Position numbers and translations under genes: made by a program
Notes under the pieces: generated by a model
Told to the model about the DNA's origin: nothing
What the model saw: only the letters and a program-made list of their open reading frames with translations
Databases searched by the model: none
Shown: positions 45,196 through 57,600 of the stretch, piece after piece
Layout of the letters: the number at the start of each line of letters is the position of its first letter
Position numbering within the stretch: the stretch's first letter is position 1
DNA from: Epichloe hybrida
Taxonomy: Eukaryota > Ascomycota > Sordariomycetes > Hypocreales > Clavicipitaceae
Direction: 5' to 3'
Length of the DNA stretch: 64,000 nt
Assembly (NCBI GenBank): GCA_019022495.1
Contig: JAFEKR010000002.1
Location: forward strand, 2,728,001-2,792,000

Positions 45196-45499
45196 AGTAA
45201 GGAGTGTGAGGTCTCCCGGGGTCTTTGTCGCAACCTACACCAAAAAGTACTAGCATGATTAGCGGTCCTTTTGAAATATCATTGAGATTCAAGAAGCGAA
45301 GCATCTGCGAAACGTGCCAGGTGAATAATAATAACTCTGAGAGCATCTTTTTTCATATCACGCGTTTATTGGAGTGAGTTTCCGGCCATGATACTAACAT
45401 TTATGACTATAAATCTGATGCGCAAACTATTACCATGAGGGAAGAACCTCGATAAGAAGAAGAAGCCCTTCGGCTTATTAAATAGTACCCACTTTGATT

Positions 45500-45650
45500 A
45501 TCTCCTTAGTCGTCGTGATACAGCTTGTGGAGTCACGTCAACCAGGGTATGTAACCAATTAGGTAAAAGTAAACTAGAGATACTCCGTACATTACTCCGT
45601 ACAGACCCTAGTTAACGTGACTCCACAAGCTGTATCACGACTAAGGAGAT
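45500..45650. repeat. Long inverted repeat (foldback), 45-48 bp arms
   Basis: The left arm 45500-45547 and right arm 45606-45650 are reverse complements with two transitions and one 3-nt insertion. The 58-nt loop contains two direct copies of TACTCCGTAC (45581-45590 and 45593-45602). No protein and no clear target-site duplication is visible. It could be a MITE-like foldback element or a hairpin-forming transcript. Confidence 0.9.
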
Positions 45651-46100
45651 ATCATCCATTCTTCCACCCCAATAGCTCCATGTACATGGCAGCGAGGTCA
45701 CGTGGTTTTGTTCCAAAAAAAAAAAAAAAAGCCAAGCTATCGCTATGGATGAGCGCTATTTGTCGTGATCTGCGCAGTGCCTCATCTTGTGAGAGGTCAT
45801 TTAGGAATGCAGCATGCTGCAAAAACGGTGTTGGTGTTGGTTGCCAATTCTCCAGAACCAACGTCACATTCGGAAGGGCCCACATGGGCTTGCTCAGGGG
45901 GTGGGTATGGCAAGGCATAGGGGCCAATGAGCGCACAAATTAGTGGCCAGTCGGCTGCGCCTCTTTTTTTTTTTTTTTTTTCGTGCAACAAGGGTGGGTT
46001 GGGTCCATCCGGGGCGTGGCTCCGGCTCGGAAACCACCGAGATGCATCACGATGAGCTGTCTGTCTTGCAAAGCGAGGAGTGGAACTCGAATCAATCATG

Positions 46101-46480
46101 GTGGTCGTGGTTATGAAAAAAAAAAAAAAGAAAAAAAAGAAATACGGCTTGTCTAGCGATTAGATGAAGTGATTCTTCAACTGTGAAATAATGGCTTTAG
46201 TCTCCTCTTTTTCTTCGTGCGCTCTAATTTTGAGTTGGTGGAGGTGGTTATGAAAAAATGAAATTACTTGTAGTGATGAAATGAAGTGGTTCTTCAACTG
46301 TGATATATGGCTTTAATCCCCTATTTTTCTTCCTGCGCTCTGATCTTGAGTTGGTGGAGGTGGTTATGAAAAAAAAAAAAAAAATTACTTGTCCAGCGAT
46401 AAAATGAAGTCGGAAATACGACTTCAATCCCCTCTACTCTTCCTGCGCTCTGATGTTGAGGTGGTGGAAATGAGCGGTAC
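46101..46480. repeat. Imperfect 118-134-bp tandem repeat, three copies plus partial
   Basis: Copies begin at the GGTGG(T/A)(C/G)GTGGTTATGAAAA segment (46101, 46235, 46353), with a partial fourth at 46461. Each copy has a poly-A tract of different length, ACTTGT..AGCGAT, GAAGTG.TTCTTCAACTGTGA and TTCTTC.TGCGCTCT.AT.TTGAG. Confidence 0.88.
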
Positions 46481-46696
46481 ATGCTATTGTGCATGTACGA
46501 TGCCCCCGACGTTCTATTGTAGGGGCGGCCCGTCAATAGTCTCCGGGCCGGGTTTCAGCCAACCACCAAAATGAGCAATCTGCCCAAGATTTTTGAGTTC
46601 CAGCGAGTTGATGATGATAATACAGTTTGATACAAGAAGAGAAGAAGAAGAGAATCAAGATGACTACTTCCCCACCTTTGTGACCATGGCGTTGGT

Positions 46697-47846
46697 TTAC
46701 CCGTCCATTTGGTGGTCCCGGGCGTGGCCTGCACTGCTGATGGTAGTGGTGACCGTCTTCATGATGGCAATCTTGCTTGAATAGCAATTCAACGGCATGT
46801 CCGACACATGTTCACCCTTCTGGATTTCAACATCGTGGCCAAACGTATTTCCACTCTGGGTGCCGGTGCTGCTCCGGTTGTCGCCACGCTCGGATGGCTC
46901 GCTGACTTGAGCGTAGGCCTTGCCCTGGTTTCTGCCTGACTGATGGGCGTACAGCCCGCGCGTGTTGGTTACCGTCTTCTTGACAATCTTGGCAATCAGG
47001 GCCGCCATGGTGAGTTCAATGTGGAGCTTGATGATGTACACGACCGGTGCGAATTGAACGTAGCTATTTGAACGTGTGAGCAAGGGCATGCATGGGTATG
47101 CGCGTCGGTGCAACTCCTGGAGTGAGTTGATGCAAGAACTCACAGGTATGGGTTGTCCATGCTCAACATGCCAAGCAGCGCTGCGTCCAGGCCCGTGGAG
47201 AGGACTACAAGAGCAATGTTGAAGTTGAACAGCTGCCAGTACTTGCTGAAACCATGGGAAATCAGCCTGTAGCGGACGAAATACAAGAAGACCCAGTTCA
47301 GCCCCAGGTCCACGACTAAGAAAAAGGCCTTCTCCGTCTTTTCGAAAATGACGTTGAGGTGCTTCTGCTCGGGGGTGGCATCGGTCTTGTAAGCGCTGGT
47401 CCATATCACGCAGACGGCAAGGTTGACGGCTCCGGTGACTCCCAGGAGCACAAGCTTCAACCACAGTGCCTTGCGCTTGTTGACCATGATCAGGGCGACT
47501 CGGTTGGCGATGATTTGGGAGAGTAACTGGGTCTGCGTGGCCCAGAGTACCACTGCAACAAGAAGGGTAAGTTTGCGATCGCCAACTGTGCGGCGGGGGA
47601 TGATGGCATACCTGTGCCGATGTAGAATGCGAGACTGCCGGGGATGATTTGCGTCAGGTACAGATAGGTCACCACGGCGAAGACGAAGTTCACCAGGGCC
47701 TCGATCCATATCATGTAGAGGTACAGATTGTGGTACGTCCGCGATTGAGCGACAATTTTTCGAGTCTGCCGGATGATCTTCATCATCGTGAGGGGGAACA
47801 CGCCGAGGAAGACCCCGAAGTAGATGGCTGCCAGATCGAACATCAT
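46697..47846 (-). CDS. Multi-pass membrane protein of unknown function
   Basis: Exons are 47846-47612, 47552-47144 and 47063-46697; introns of 59 and 80 bp; 336 residues. About seven hydrophobic segments are visible: FDLAAIYFGVFLGVFPLTMM, an ALVNFVFAVVTYLYL segment, SLAFYIGTVVLWATQTQLL, LKLVLLGVTGAVNLAVCVIW, AFFLVVDLGLNWVFLYFV, FNFNIALVVLSTGLDAALLG and VQFAPVVYIIKLHIELTMA. The last 90 residues are hydrophilic (EPSERGDNRSSTGTQSGNTF) and probably cytosolic. The topology resembles fungal rhodopsin-like or receptor-like membrane proteins, but there is no clear family signature. Splicing is supported by removal of stops inside membrane segments. It is not a known transporter to me. Confidence 0.82.
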
Positions 47847-48694
47847 GATGGGCAATCGGTAGGAAGGTCGGGGTTTTGAACGAGGGGGGTTTGAGAAACC
47901 AAAAGAATTCGAGTTCTGTGCCAAGAGGGGGAGAAACGAAGCAGAACCAACCCCATGATGCTCGATGCGATGGCAGCGCAGGCAGAAGTTGAAGAGCGCA
48001 TGGCGAATCTTTGTATGAAATGGACGAAAATTTGACAACACTTCACCAACAGGTCTGATTAGTCTTTGTTCCTTTCCTCCGTTCATGGTGATCTGCATTT
48101 CTCCAAGGGTAGGGCCACCGGGCTGGGTCCAGATGCGCCGTTGGCCAGCAGCACAGTCCATGTTGGCGGCCCCCCTCTCGAAGCCCCTGCGCGGCCATTG
48201 TAGATCTGCCTGGCCATTGTTCTGTTGTTCTGCATTCTCTCAAAAGACCCCCCCGTCGTCGAAAGGAGATTGAGCGAGGCGCCATGGCGGCGACTGGATT
48301 GGGTGCCGCCATTATGGGCCCAACAGCTTGTGGAATTTCCCACAGAATGCGCCTTTCGGATCCCCTGCCGCCAACTTTGACCGTGTCGTGGAGTTGGTCC
48401 TGGAAATTGCTGTGGCTTGTTGGGGTGTACACGGCGTGTGTCAAGTTGACTCGCGTAATTATCTGCCGCTCCAGACCAACAACCGTCCCTTTTGACGTGT
48501 CGATGCAAAGACCGACCTCACGTGAGTTGCGAACGGACCCCACACCGCTGCCCGGAGGCGTTTGGCCAAAAAACCCCGCGGTCAAACTTGTCTGAGAAGG
48601 ACTTGCCCACCATCGTAACAAGTCGGGTTGGTCCCGTTCGCGTCGTTGTAATCTTCTCTCATATATGATACCCGGCACAGGCATTGTCATTATG

Positions 48695-48725
<31 letters not shown>

Positions 48726-49058
48726 GGAATGCTAGCCCACGTCCTCGGATCATCAGGGCTGCTCGCTCGCAGGCAGATGGACGCAATCATTTCTATAGAT
48801 GTCCTGCTCACGGATCCGTAGGTGGCAAGTAGCCGTCAAGATGCAGGAGGCCGTGCGAATGTCTTGCATCCTCCTTACCGACCAACAGCATGTGCGTGTA
48901 CCACTCTTGCCTGACTTCCTGGGCTCACAGCCAGCGTCCAAGACTGGGTTGTCATCACATTCCGCCTCTCCGTGTGTGTCTGCCATGTGGTACACCTTTG
49001 TGAGAATTGCCAGACTTATCCAAAGAACGTTGATATATCCGTACAGCCATCGCTAACT
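47847..49058. other. Divergent spacer, membrane protein / F-box gene
   Basis: Promoter regions of both genes, with a T27 tract at 48699-48725. No gene supported. Confidence 0.55.
48699..48725. repeat. T27 homopolymer
   Basis: Twenty-seven consecutive T, the longest homopolymer in the window. Confidence 0.95.
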
Positions 49059-51876
49059 ATGGGCGGCGCAGATGCCTACTGTGCACTGTGCGGAGGGCCA
49101 TTCAATCCGCGATCGTGGCAACTTGAAGAGAATGATGCCTACGATTCTCCCATGCTCGAGCCCGGGGGCAACATCATGTCCTGGCTCGGCGACGCAAGGG
49201 TGGTGTGCGAAAATCCAGAGAGCCAGAGCCGAAACAAGTAGGCGAACAGGGACGCGCGGTGTGCACTGAGCCATGGTGTACTGACGCGAATCCAGGGTGT
49301 ACATATCAGGACTGGCTTCGTTAGACGACAATGGCTTCTTCGATGTTCAAGCTGGCGCTGACCCCAACTTTCCCAAGGAACAAGCCGACTATATCAATAC
49401 GTAAGCATATGGAATATCGATGCTCGGTTGGAGTCAACCGTCTGCGCAAGCACGCACTCACTCTTGGGTCCATCAACACAGTTACAGTTGGACATCCAGC
49501 GACCCGTTCGCGATACCGTTCCATTCAGCCTGCTACAACCTCCTATGCGAAGCAGTGCGTCCGCGCGAATTAGATAAGAAAATATTGTATGAGACTCTCA
49601 AGAGTCTGGCTCACACCGAAGGATTCCAAAGTGTGTTAAATATCGACTATGGGGTCGCATCCCGGTATCAGCAACAATATTGGGAGTGTTCGCGAGGCTA
49701 CGAGTATCTCTTGTTCTCGCCCTGGCACATACCACGCCTCCAAGAGTACTACGAGACCTTACCAAAGCTAACAGGTCCCTCGAAAGCAATCCATCGTGCT
49801 AGAAACACAGACTCACACGATTTGTTTGGTCTCCTGGCCCCAGAAACAAGGCTTCTGATGATCGATTTCCTTGACATAACGGACGTCTTGCGGCTACGCA
49901 CGGCATCAAGCTCTGTGCGTGATGTGGAACTCAGTGATTCTTTCTGGAGGCTCCGAGTCCAGAGAGATCTACCCTGGCTGTACGACATGCCCACGTTGAG
50001 TAGCCAGGTGCTCATTGACGCCATCGACTGGAAACAACTGTACAAGGACATGCACCTTGCCAGCAACCCTCTGCCGCACGAGGCGAGAGTTGCTGGGCTG
50101 GCCAACCGTCGGCGTATCTGGGAGCAGACACTGATGCAAATTGCAGGACCGTATAGACTCCTGCACAAGGCGAAAAGCATGGCAGCCCCAGATCCTGTCA
50201 CCTTCGACGGCGCGACAGCCACAATATCCGCGCGGCTGATTCTGCCAGAACCAACACAGGTCAAGGTCCTCAGGAGAGCTCTAATCGAAGATTTCGCTGG
50301 ATTGGTTAGGGCAGACCCCACACTATTGATAGACTGGTCGAATGAAGGTGACCTTGTGGATGTTCAAGTTGCGAACCACCACATCGTACCCACGAGTGAG
50401 ACATCCGATCAAGTAAAAGTCTCTAATGATGACTGGATCGCTGGTTTTGTCACGACTACCAAGGAAGACCTGATCAAAGACGATGCGGAGAAACTTGTAC
50501 GAAGAATAATCGGGCTAGAAATTCTATTCTGCCATCACGAGTCCGTCAAGCTGGGAAAGCAAAACGGAGACAAACGCTTGGTTCACGTGTCGGAGAGTAA
50601 TTTTGCTGTTGGGTTTCAGGCCGAAGCGTCCGCGACAGACGGACGCCTTTCTAAACTTTGCATCCTCCAGCAGCCTTGTAGCAAAGTATGTGACGTCCCC
50701 AGGATCATGTGCAGCGCGAGACTCAACCCCGGCGCTGGCAAGCTGCTGTGGCGAAACAACTTGCCGCCACCAAAACTCTGCGTATCCCCATGCAGCTCCG
50801 GGCACTGGAAGTTTGAAATGCAGCCCGGTCTGTGTCCGATGGAGGCCCTCTTATTCGGTACCACAGATGCAGAGTTGGCGGACATGACAGCCATTTCCGC
50901 TGATGTACAATTTGGAGGCTTCCGGATCGTGTATGGGCGTCGACCTACCAGGTCTATCGGTCGTCGACTTCAGGCTCTAAAGACATTGGCCATTGACGGC
51001 CGGAACGGGGAACGTGTTGTGAGCATCACCCAAACCACGGGTCATCATCCTGGTTTCATACGATTTGTCACCAATAAAAATCGTCAGCTGGTTGTCGGGC
51101 ACCAGGAAGGGCAAAAAGTCAACTGGCCGTCAAACGGTGCTCTCGCCGGGATCTACTGCTTGTGGTCGATGAGACACGACCAAAAGTCCATTCTCAGTGC
51201 CATTGGCTACCTTTACAGTGACAGTCAGGTACATGCTGGGGCCATTTCCCCTCCCACTGGGCAAACGGATGCCAACGGCTTCTTCTGGGAACCCAGCGCC
51301 CCCCAAGGTCATCTATCGGCGTTCGGCACCGTCTGGGGTCAGTGTGACAAAGGTCGATCTGGAGTGAACCGAGCGAGACCGAGGCCTGGTCCACTGAGTA
51401 TCATCTCCTTCCTGGATTGCAGTCGCCCCGTCGCCAACATCAGCAGCACGACGTGTCATGCCACCTGGAAACCACAGCTCACGCTCTGTGGAATCACCTT
51501 CCGATATGCCGACAACGGCGAGGAGGTTTCTCTGGGGTCAAGTATCTTCCCACAAACGTCGGGCAACACGGAGGGGACTGGAAGTCATCTTTGGTGTTGG
51601 TGCGAATACGCACAGAAGGATGGGAGGCTGGAGCAAGAGATGGCAAATACACCACATTATACACGGGCTGTACAGGAGGAGCCCTCGTGCTTGCAGCTGA
51701 GGAGCCTACGGATTTGGCTTGCCAAAGAGGGCGATCTGTTGGCGCTACAGTTCTGCGGGAACGGAGGTCCAATGCCCATCATTACGGGGTCGCATAAAGA
51801 GCTTGGTCAGCCATCGGGAGAGATTTTATTCGCTGGGAGGGGGAGAGGAGGAGAGGAGGAGACGCAACGGGACTAA
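49059..51876 (+). CDS. F-box protein, large fungal-specific type
   Basis: Exons are 49059-49237, 49296-49400 and 49482-51876; introns of 58 and 81 bp; 892 residues. The N-terminus MGGADAYCALCGGPFNPRSW is typical of fungal F-box proteins that begin with a small Cys motif. The F-box lies at about residues 205-255 (DLFGLLAPETRLLMIDFLDI, then VLRLRTASSSVRDVELSDSF). A long C-terminal region of about 600 residues has aromatic and Gly-rich beta-like repeats (FGGFRIVYGRRPTRSIGRR; SQVHAGAISPPTGQTDANGF) and probably recognises substrates. By family it would link a target to a Skp1-cullin ubiquitin ligase; substrate unknown. The reading frame ends 231 bp from the convergent Zn2Cys6 gene. Confidence 0.85.
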
Positions 51877-52107
51877 AGTTCTACTTCAACGCAGACAACA
51901 GATTTGTGTCTAGGGAGGATTCCGTTGTAGTCGCCGTGCAGGCTATGAGAGTAGCGCAGTAGATGTGTCGCGGCCGAGATGCATCCGGCATTGTGCGGTG
52001 CGCAGTTCTGTAGAGCTCCCTCCTTTGTATAAACATGTATAAATGTACATAAATAACTTCTAATGAAGAATGCATAATCATTACCTTCATTACTGTATTC
52101 ATTCGTG

Positions 52108-54635
52108 CTAGTCCGTTCCCGCTTCTTTGCTCAAAGTGAGGCTTAGGTCGCGAGGGTCTCCCTTCCATACATAAGGCTGCTGATGCTGCTGCTGCTGCTG
52201 CTGCTGCTGGTGGTGGTGGTCGAATCGCGGCGGTTCCTTGTGCAGCAACTCACTCTGCGCGGCGAAGCTTCGAAACTCGTTGGCAAGCACCTCCATGTTT
52301 CCAGTCTTGGCCCCATCATGGTCCATGTCGAGATCGATGGGGTACAGGCTGCTATATGTCTCGTTCCGGTCGAGCTCTTCCACCGTCGTGCGAGCACTCT
52401 CGATCAACCCAGATGACCATCCTGGGCGGTTAAACACGCCAATGCGCTCCCCGAAGCTCATGAAAGCTTTGGCGATGCCACTGGTCCCGCAGCACCACGG
52501 GCTGATGGCGAGATAGCCGTGCGTGGAGAGCAGGAAATAGAACTGGGCGTCCGACGCGGTGCTGTCGCGAAACACCTCGTTCACGAGATAGAGGTAGCCG
52601 GGCGTGACCAGCATGGTCAGGTTCGTCGCCTCGAGCGTTTTCCGAAACTGGTACACCAGGCGCTTGAGTTGCCTGACCGAGGCATTGTAGGCCGCCGCGG
52701 GCGTGTTGTCGTGCGATGAAAAGTTTCGCAAATGGCCGTTACCACCAGTGCGTGTCAAGAACGGCCGCCAGACATCCATAATGGCCGTCTGATACCATAT
52801 GCTGAACAACAACCACCCACCCAGCCACTTTGTCAGTATTCGTCAGTGACATGAATGATTTGGGGGGGGGGGGGATGACGTTGTCAAAACCTACTGCAGC
52901 ATTAATACATGGTGGGCGCATGACTCGCTCCTCCTACAGCTTTCTGGGAGATGTCTGGACCACTCCAGTAATTTCATGTACACGTCTTCGGCTCCGTCCA
53001 ACGTGGAATGCAAAAAGGCCGTGAATCCGTCATGGAAATACCCGTGGACGATGCGCCAGAACTTGGCTACCCAGGTAAAGGTATTCCCCATGTAGTGTGC
53101 CATTTTCGACCCTTGCTCGTCTCCCGGGATGGGCAAAGAAGGCGCGTTGCCTATTTGATGCTGCCGCCGGAAATACAGACAATGTAAACTACGTACAGCA
53201 AAGTTAGTTCGTATGAAAATTGTGTGTCCCAGCTCGTGACTAAGGTTGCTCAACTGCTCACGTGTGCCATGCGAACGTGCCCCAAGCAACATAGGATGCC
53301 GCAGAGGCCACGTCCTGGTCCTCAAAATTGGTGGCCACTGTCTCTTCATACTGACGATCAAAGAGACCAAGTTGGCGACCAATCTCGGCGCTTGCATCCA
53401 GATACATCAGTCCAACTCGATCGGTCCCGTGTTGGTTACACGTCATGGCCAACAGTATTGCCGCCGACACAGTACAAAGGTCTGCATGCTCCTGACTCGC
53501 CTGCCAGCGGAACTTGGCTTCGTCAAGAAAGATGGGAGAAAGCCGTTTCGCCTCCAGATCGAACTGGGCGTAGGTGGACTAGAAAATGATGCCGTGAGCG
53601 GAGGGAAGCATGGCCGACGGGGTCGAGACGAGGAAAGTGAGGCGAGGCGGTTTTTTTTTTTTTTTTTACATACGCAGGACCAGGCAAGGAGGGAGCTGAC
53701 GAGCAGCTCGGAACAAAAGCGTCCCCGGCCATTGATCAGATCTCTCAGGAACAAGTCGGAATCGAACAGAGCCAAGTAAGGATGTTCATTGCCAAGATAG
53801 AACGATATGGTCTTGGCCGCGAACGAGTTTGAGATGGAAACAGTTGTCCACTGCCGAATGCTGAGGCTCTGCAAGCGGGAGTCCACGTAGTGAATGGGCT
53901 CGGCTGGCGGCCTCGACACCCTGGTTGACTCGGTGCCCGGATCCTGGGGATCAAACCTTGTCGGCCGCGCCCCGGAAGCCCGCAGCCGTTTGCGCATCGT
54001 GAGCATCGCGGGTGAAGGCCTGTTCACATCGATGAGGCGAAAATCAAGATCCGCCACGCCCAAGGGCTCCAGGCCTACAAAGGTGTTCGGATAGCGGAAA
54101 TTCAGGTCCAGCTGAAGCGGCGGATGAGCAGGCACCAAGCCCGCATGCAACTCACTCAGGTGTGTTGTCGTCTGCGATTCGGTGCCTCGGAGATGTTTCA
54201 ACAGTGCCACGACGGTGTCGGGAGATGCCGTCTTCAGCAACTCCAGCACTCGGCCGTGGTCTTGTGCCACGCTCCGCAACTCGGTCATCTCGACGCGCCG
54301 TGTCGTTCGGTAGATACATTGCTGGCGGCGGTCGACACAGACGGAGCACTTTGGTTTGGCGCCATCGCACTACGAATGAAGAGATTCAGATCAAAATGCG
54401 CCCAACGGTTTGCGGGTGCCCCGAGGTCGCCGACTTGGGGGGGAATGAATGTCAAAAGGGGGGGGGGCGCACAACGAACCTTTACTTTTCTGCGTCGACA
54501 GCTATCACATGCAACTATTGTGAGGGTAACCTTGGAGGACGTGGACGAGGAGATGGCGGGAGGGGAAGAGCCAGGGCCAGAGCCAGAGCCGGAGCCAGAG
54601 CCGGAACCTGAGGGCGATGACTTTGCCGTCTCCAT
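52108..54635 (-). CDS. Zn2Cys6 transcription factor with polyglutamine tract
   Basis: Exons are 54635-54480, 54369-53674, 53578-53262, 53188-52895 and 52801-52108; introns of 110, 95, 73 and 93 bp; 718 residues. The first intron interrupts the zinc cluster between VACDSCRRRKVK and CDGAKPKCSVC; after splicing Cys43, 46, 53, 60, 63 and 70 have correct spacing. A Gly/Ser dipeptide run precedes it (6-bp repeat). The middle domain includes SFYLGNEHPYLALFDSDLFL, VGLMYLDASAEIGRQLGLFD and AFMSFGERIGVFNRPGWSSG. Near the C-terminus a His/Gln tract (QQQQQQQ, from CTG/CAG units at 52181-52208) precedes the end. It is likely a nuclear regulator; target unknown. Intron 2 carries an 18-nt homopolymer just after its donor. 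The start at 54635 is one of several in-frame possibilities. Confidence 0.88.
52177..52210. repeat. CTG/CAG repeat coding polyglutamine
   Basis: In-frame trinucleotide run giving seven to eight glutamines in the third Zn2Cys6 factor. Confidence 0.9.
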
Positions 54636-57600
54636 CTTGATCGCGTCTTGGAACCGGGGTGGAGGGCATGTGTTGTAGCCTTTGGCGGCCGGCGGCCAGC
54701 TGGTCGGATCACGATGACACTGCATACGTTCGTACGTACTCCGTACACACGTCGCGGCTTGCGAGGGTTCGGGGCAGGAGCATCATCGGCGGCAACGGAT
54801 GGTCGAAGATGTTGGCGCGGTGGGGGATCGTGGGGGGATCAACCAGACCGACCTAATTTGCTTGGCGTACGGAGTAGAAAACTAAACATCTGAAAGACGT
54901 CAATGGACCGACCCAGCCTCACCCCCCATTTCTCATCCACCCAAACGCCACATGTGTTCTGATCCACAACGATGCGGCCATTGCGCATTCTCACGCCCAG
55001 TTGCTGACGTGTCCTCAAACAACGGCGAAGGGCGGGTTGATGGCCACATACATTACGATTACGGATAGGCGTGATTCGGGGAGTTGTCGTTGCATTTTCT
55101 CCGTGGCCTGATTCGCGCTGGCGGGTTTCATCTATACCAACATTCCAACACGGAGCTTCACTGTCGAAAGTGAACTCCGCTACTTGAGGAGGGCCTTTGA
55201 CATTCTCACCATGGCTGAGGTCCTACGGGCCAACGACATGCAAGCTGACAAAGCCAAGTCCGATCTCTTGGGGTGCTGTCAGAAAAGAAGCCGTTAGGCT
55301 ACCGCCAGTCGAAACCGTTTGAATTGGCAGGTTGTGCTGCCGTCTTTGAGTTCATCGACCAGCCGTAAGCTGCAAGCCTATACCTCCCTCATTGCCTCTT
55401 GTTGTCCTGCATTTCGCGAACTTGTCTGATTCTCTTATATAGGATTGGGCCAAGAAAACTGGCTAGGGCGTTGCTACTTGCATATACACGATGGATGAGC
55501 GTCTCTGAATCCCCAACAGAGCTCGTTCACCATGATGAACACTTGTAGACGAGAGCCATCCTGCTGAAAAAAAAAAAAAAAAATACCGTCAGAGCTCACT
55601 AGCAATGAACCACAAATCTTGACTCCACCCGTGGAGTGAGATTTGATCCTGTTTCAATTCAACTTTATTCCATGTTGAAGGAAACAGACGCAACCGTTAG
55701 ACGTGAGGTACCAGTTCCGGCTGGGAAGAAAAAAACGTTTGTGCCCAAGATGAAGTGCTTTCAGAGACAACAGGGGTGGGTTCCTTCTTGTTCTCTGTGT
55801 TCACTGTCTACTCTGTACGGACTACGGAGTAGACGTTGCACCTCAGTTGTGACACAAAAACACGGAGATGAAAGGCCGTGATGACCTATCACGTCCAACC
55901 AAGTATGGCACTGACATGACGGGAACAACGGAACCCGTACCCGGTGCAGAAAGAGACCTCATCACCCCGACAAGGGTGCAACGCCTCACAGTCCCAGTCC
56001 CCTATCCCAGTATCACAAGGCTGCGATTCCGAAATTCTGTTCTCCGCATGGCGTGTTTCCATCGTTCTTTTGGGCCGTGCTGCCCGAAAAAGGGCGCGGG
56101 TATCGATGCCGCGACGTCCGGTTCACGTTGACTTGACGCACAACGGACGACTTTATATTTGGTCTCTGCGTCGGATCATTCCACCCGGCATGCCGCCCCG
56201 GCCCCTGCCGAATGATTTGAGGCTCGATGCAAGTTGCACGCGAGCTGGCATCGACATGCTTCCACACCTTGTTTCCCATCACGCCACACGAATGCTTTGA
56301 AACGTTTCTGAATAATCGCACAATATATCGAGGTGCGCTTTCCGGGGGTTTTTTTTTTTTTTTTTTTGGCTGCCGGTATAGCCAAGATCATGAGCATTGT
56401 TCTCTTCTTTTTTCATGATTCACATACATGTATCTCTTCGTCGTCAAACCAAGTGGCATTCACGTCCAACGTTTGACGCTCATTTTGATACACATGACCA
56501 ACAAAATGTCTCGAGGCTCGGCCTCATCGGCTATGGCTCAGCTTGAATCGACGGTTGGCGACGGCGCCAGGTGCTCTTGCATCTCTATACATGACGACGC
56601 ATCATCTGGATTTCGCTCAAGGTACGTATTACGAGGGATTCTCCGGGATGGTAGAGACCAAATGAGAGGGGCTGACTAGGCACTAACGGGCCTACATCAT
56701 GAAGTTGCGAGAAGGAGACTCTACGGAACATTCCCCCGTCGGCCCAGACGATGCTCAATCGATATATATATGAGACTCGACCGGGACGTCTGCCTGTCAA
56801 TGAGAGACTGCAGCAGCATCAGTGTGAGTGAGTGGCGCAAGGTTTCGGGAAGATGGGGCTGAAGTAACCTGAATCTATTTTTCAACATTCGTTCTTTCGC
56901 AATGTCAGTGCGTGCGCCAAATTGACGTGGTCAAGAGCGGGGGATCTTGGCCAGCCCTCCCCTCCCTCCTCCAAAAACTGGCAGGCAGCAGGAGCTTAGA
57001 GCGGCGTTGCTGTTGTTGTCTTCTTGAAAGAAGTCCTGTATGGGCGTCTCGACTTGATTGACAGAAGGCCGATTTCTACAGAAAATAACAAAAGTTGCAA
57101 TGCGCTCCACGTCTGGGCGCCTTGCCCGCCAAGTCAGGCTGGTGGGTGGTATTGGGACAAAACATGCGCTCTTATGCCATTGTCACGGAGCGGAATCATC
57201 TCACTGACTGCAAGAGTTATCCTAGGCACGTCCGCTGCCGCCTTCCACATCCCCAACCTGGTCCTCTGGCAGAGCCAGTGCATCGTGAAAAGTGATCATC
57301 TGATTCCTGATGACTCCGTTTTTTTTTTCGGTGTCCACCGTTATCTCCCAGGTCCTTGAGAGGGGGGAAAAAGCAAGAAAGACCAATATCCTGCTTCCAT
57401 CAAGCTCTCGACCTCTAGCGCCAAGCGCCCAGCGCCCAGCGCCCAACGCTCAGCGTTGTTCAATATGCTTAGTAGTTCATCAAATGCGCAAGTTGGTCTG
57501 TCCGTCGCATCCGGACACTCGCGGATGACCTTTCCAAAATCACCTGATATATAGCTCCCGTCATGTTTGAGACAAGAACGATTCGTGCTTGCTAGAATAG

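Larger units (their letters stand above)
45196..46696. other. Repeat-rich convergent spacer
   Basis: No gene supported. It holds the long inverted repeat at 45500-45650, an A13 and a T19 tract (about 45716 and 45964), and a roughly 120-bp tandem repeat at 46101-46480. Confidence 0.65.
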
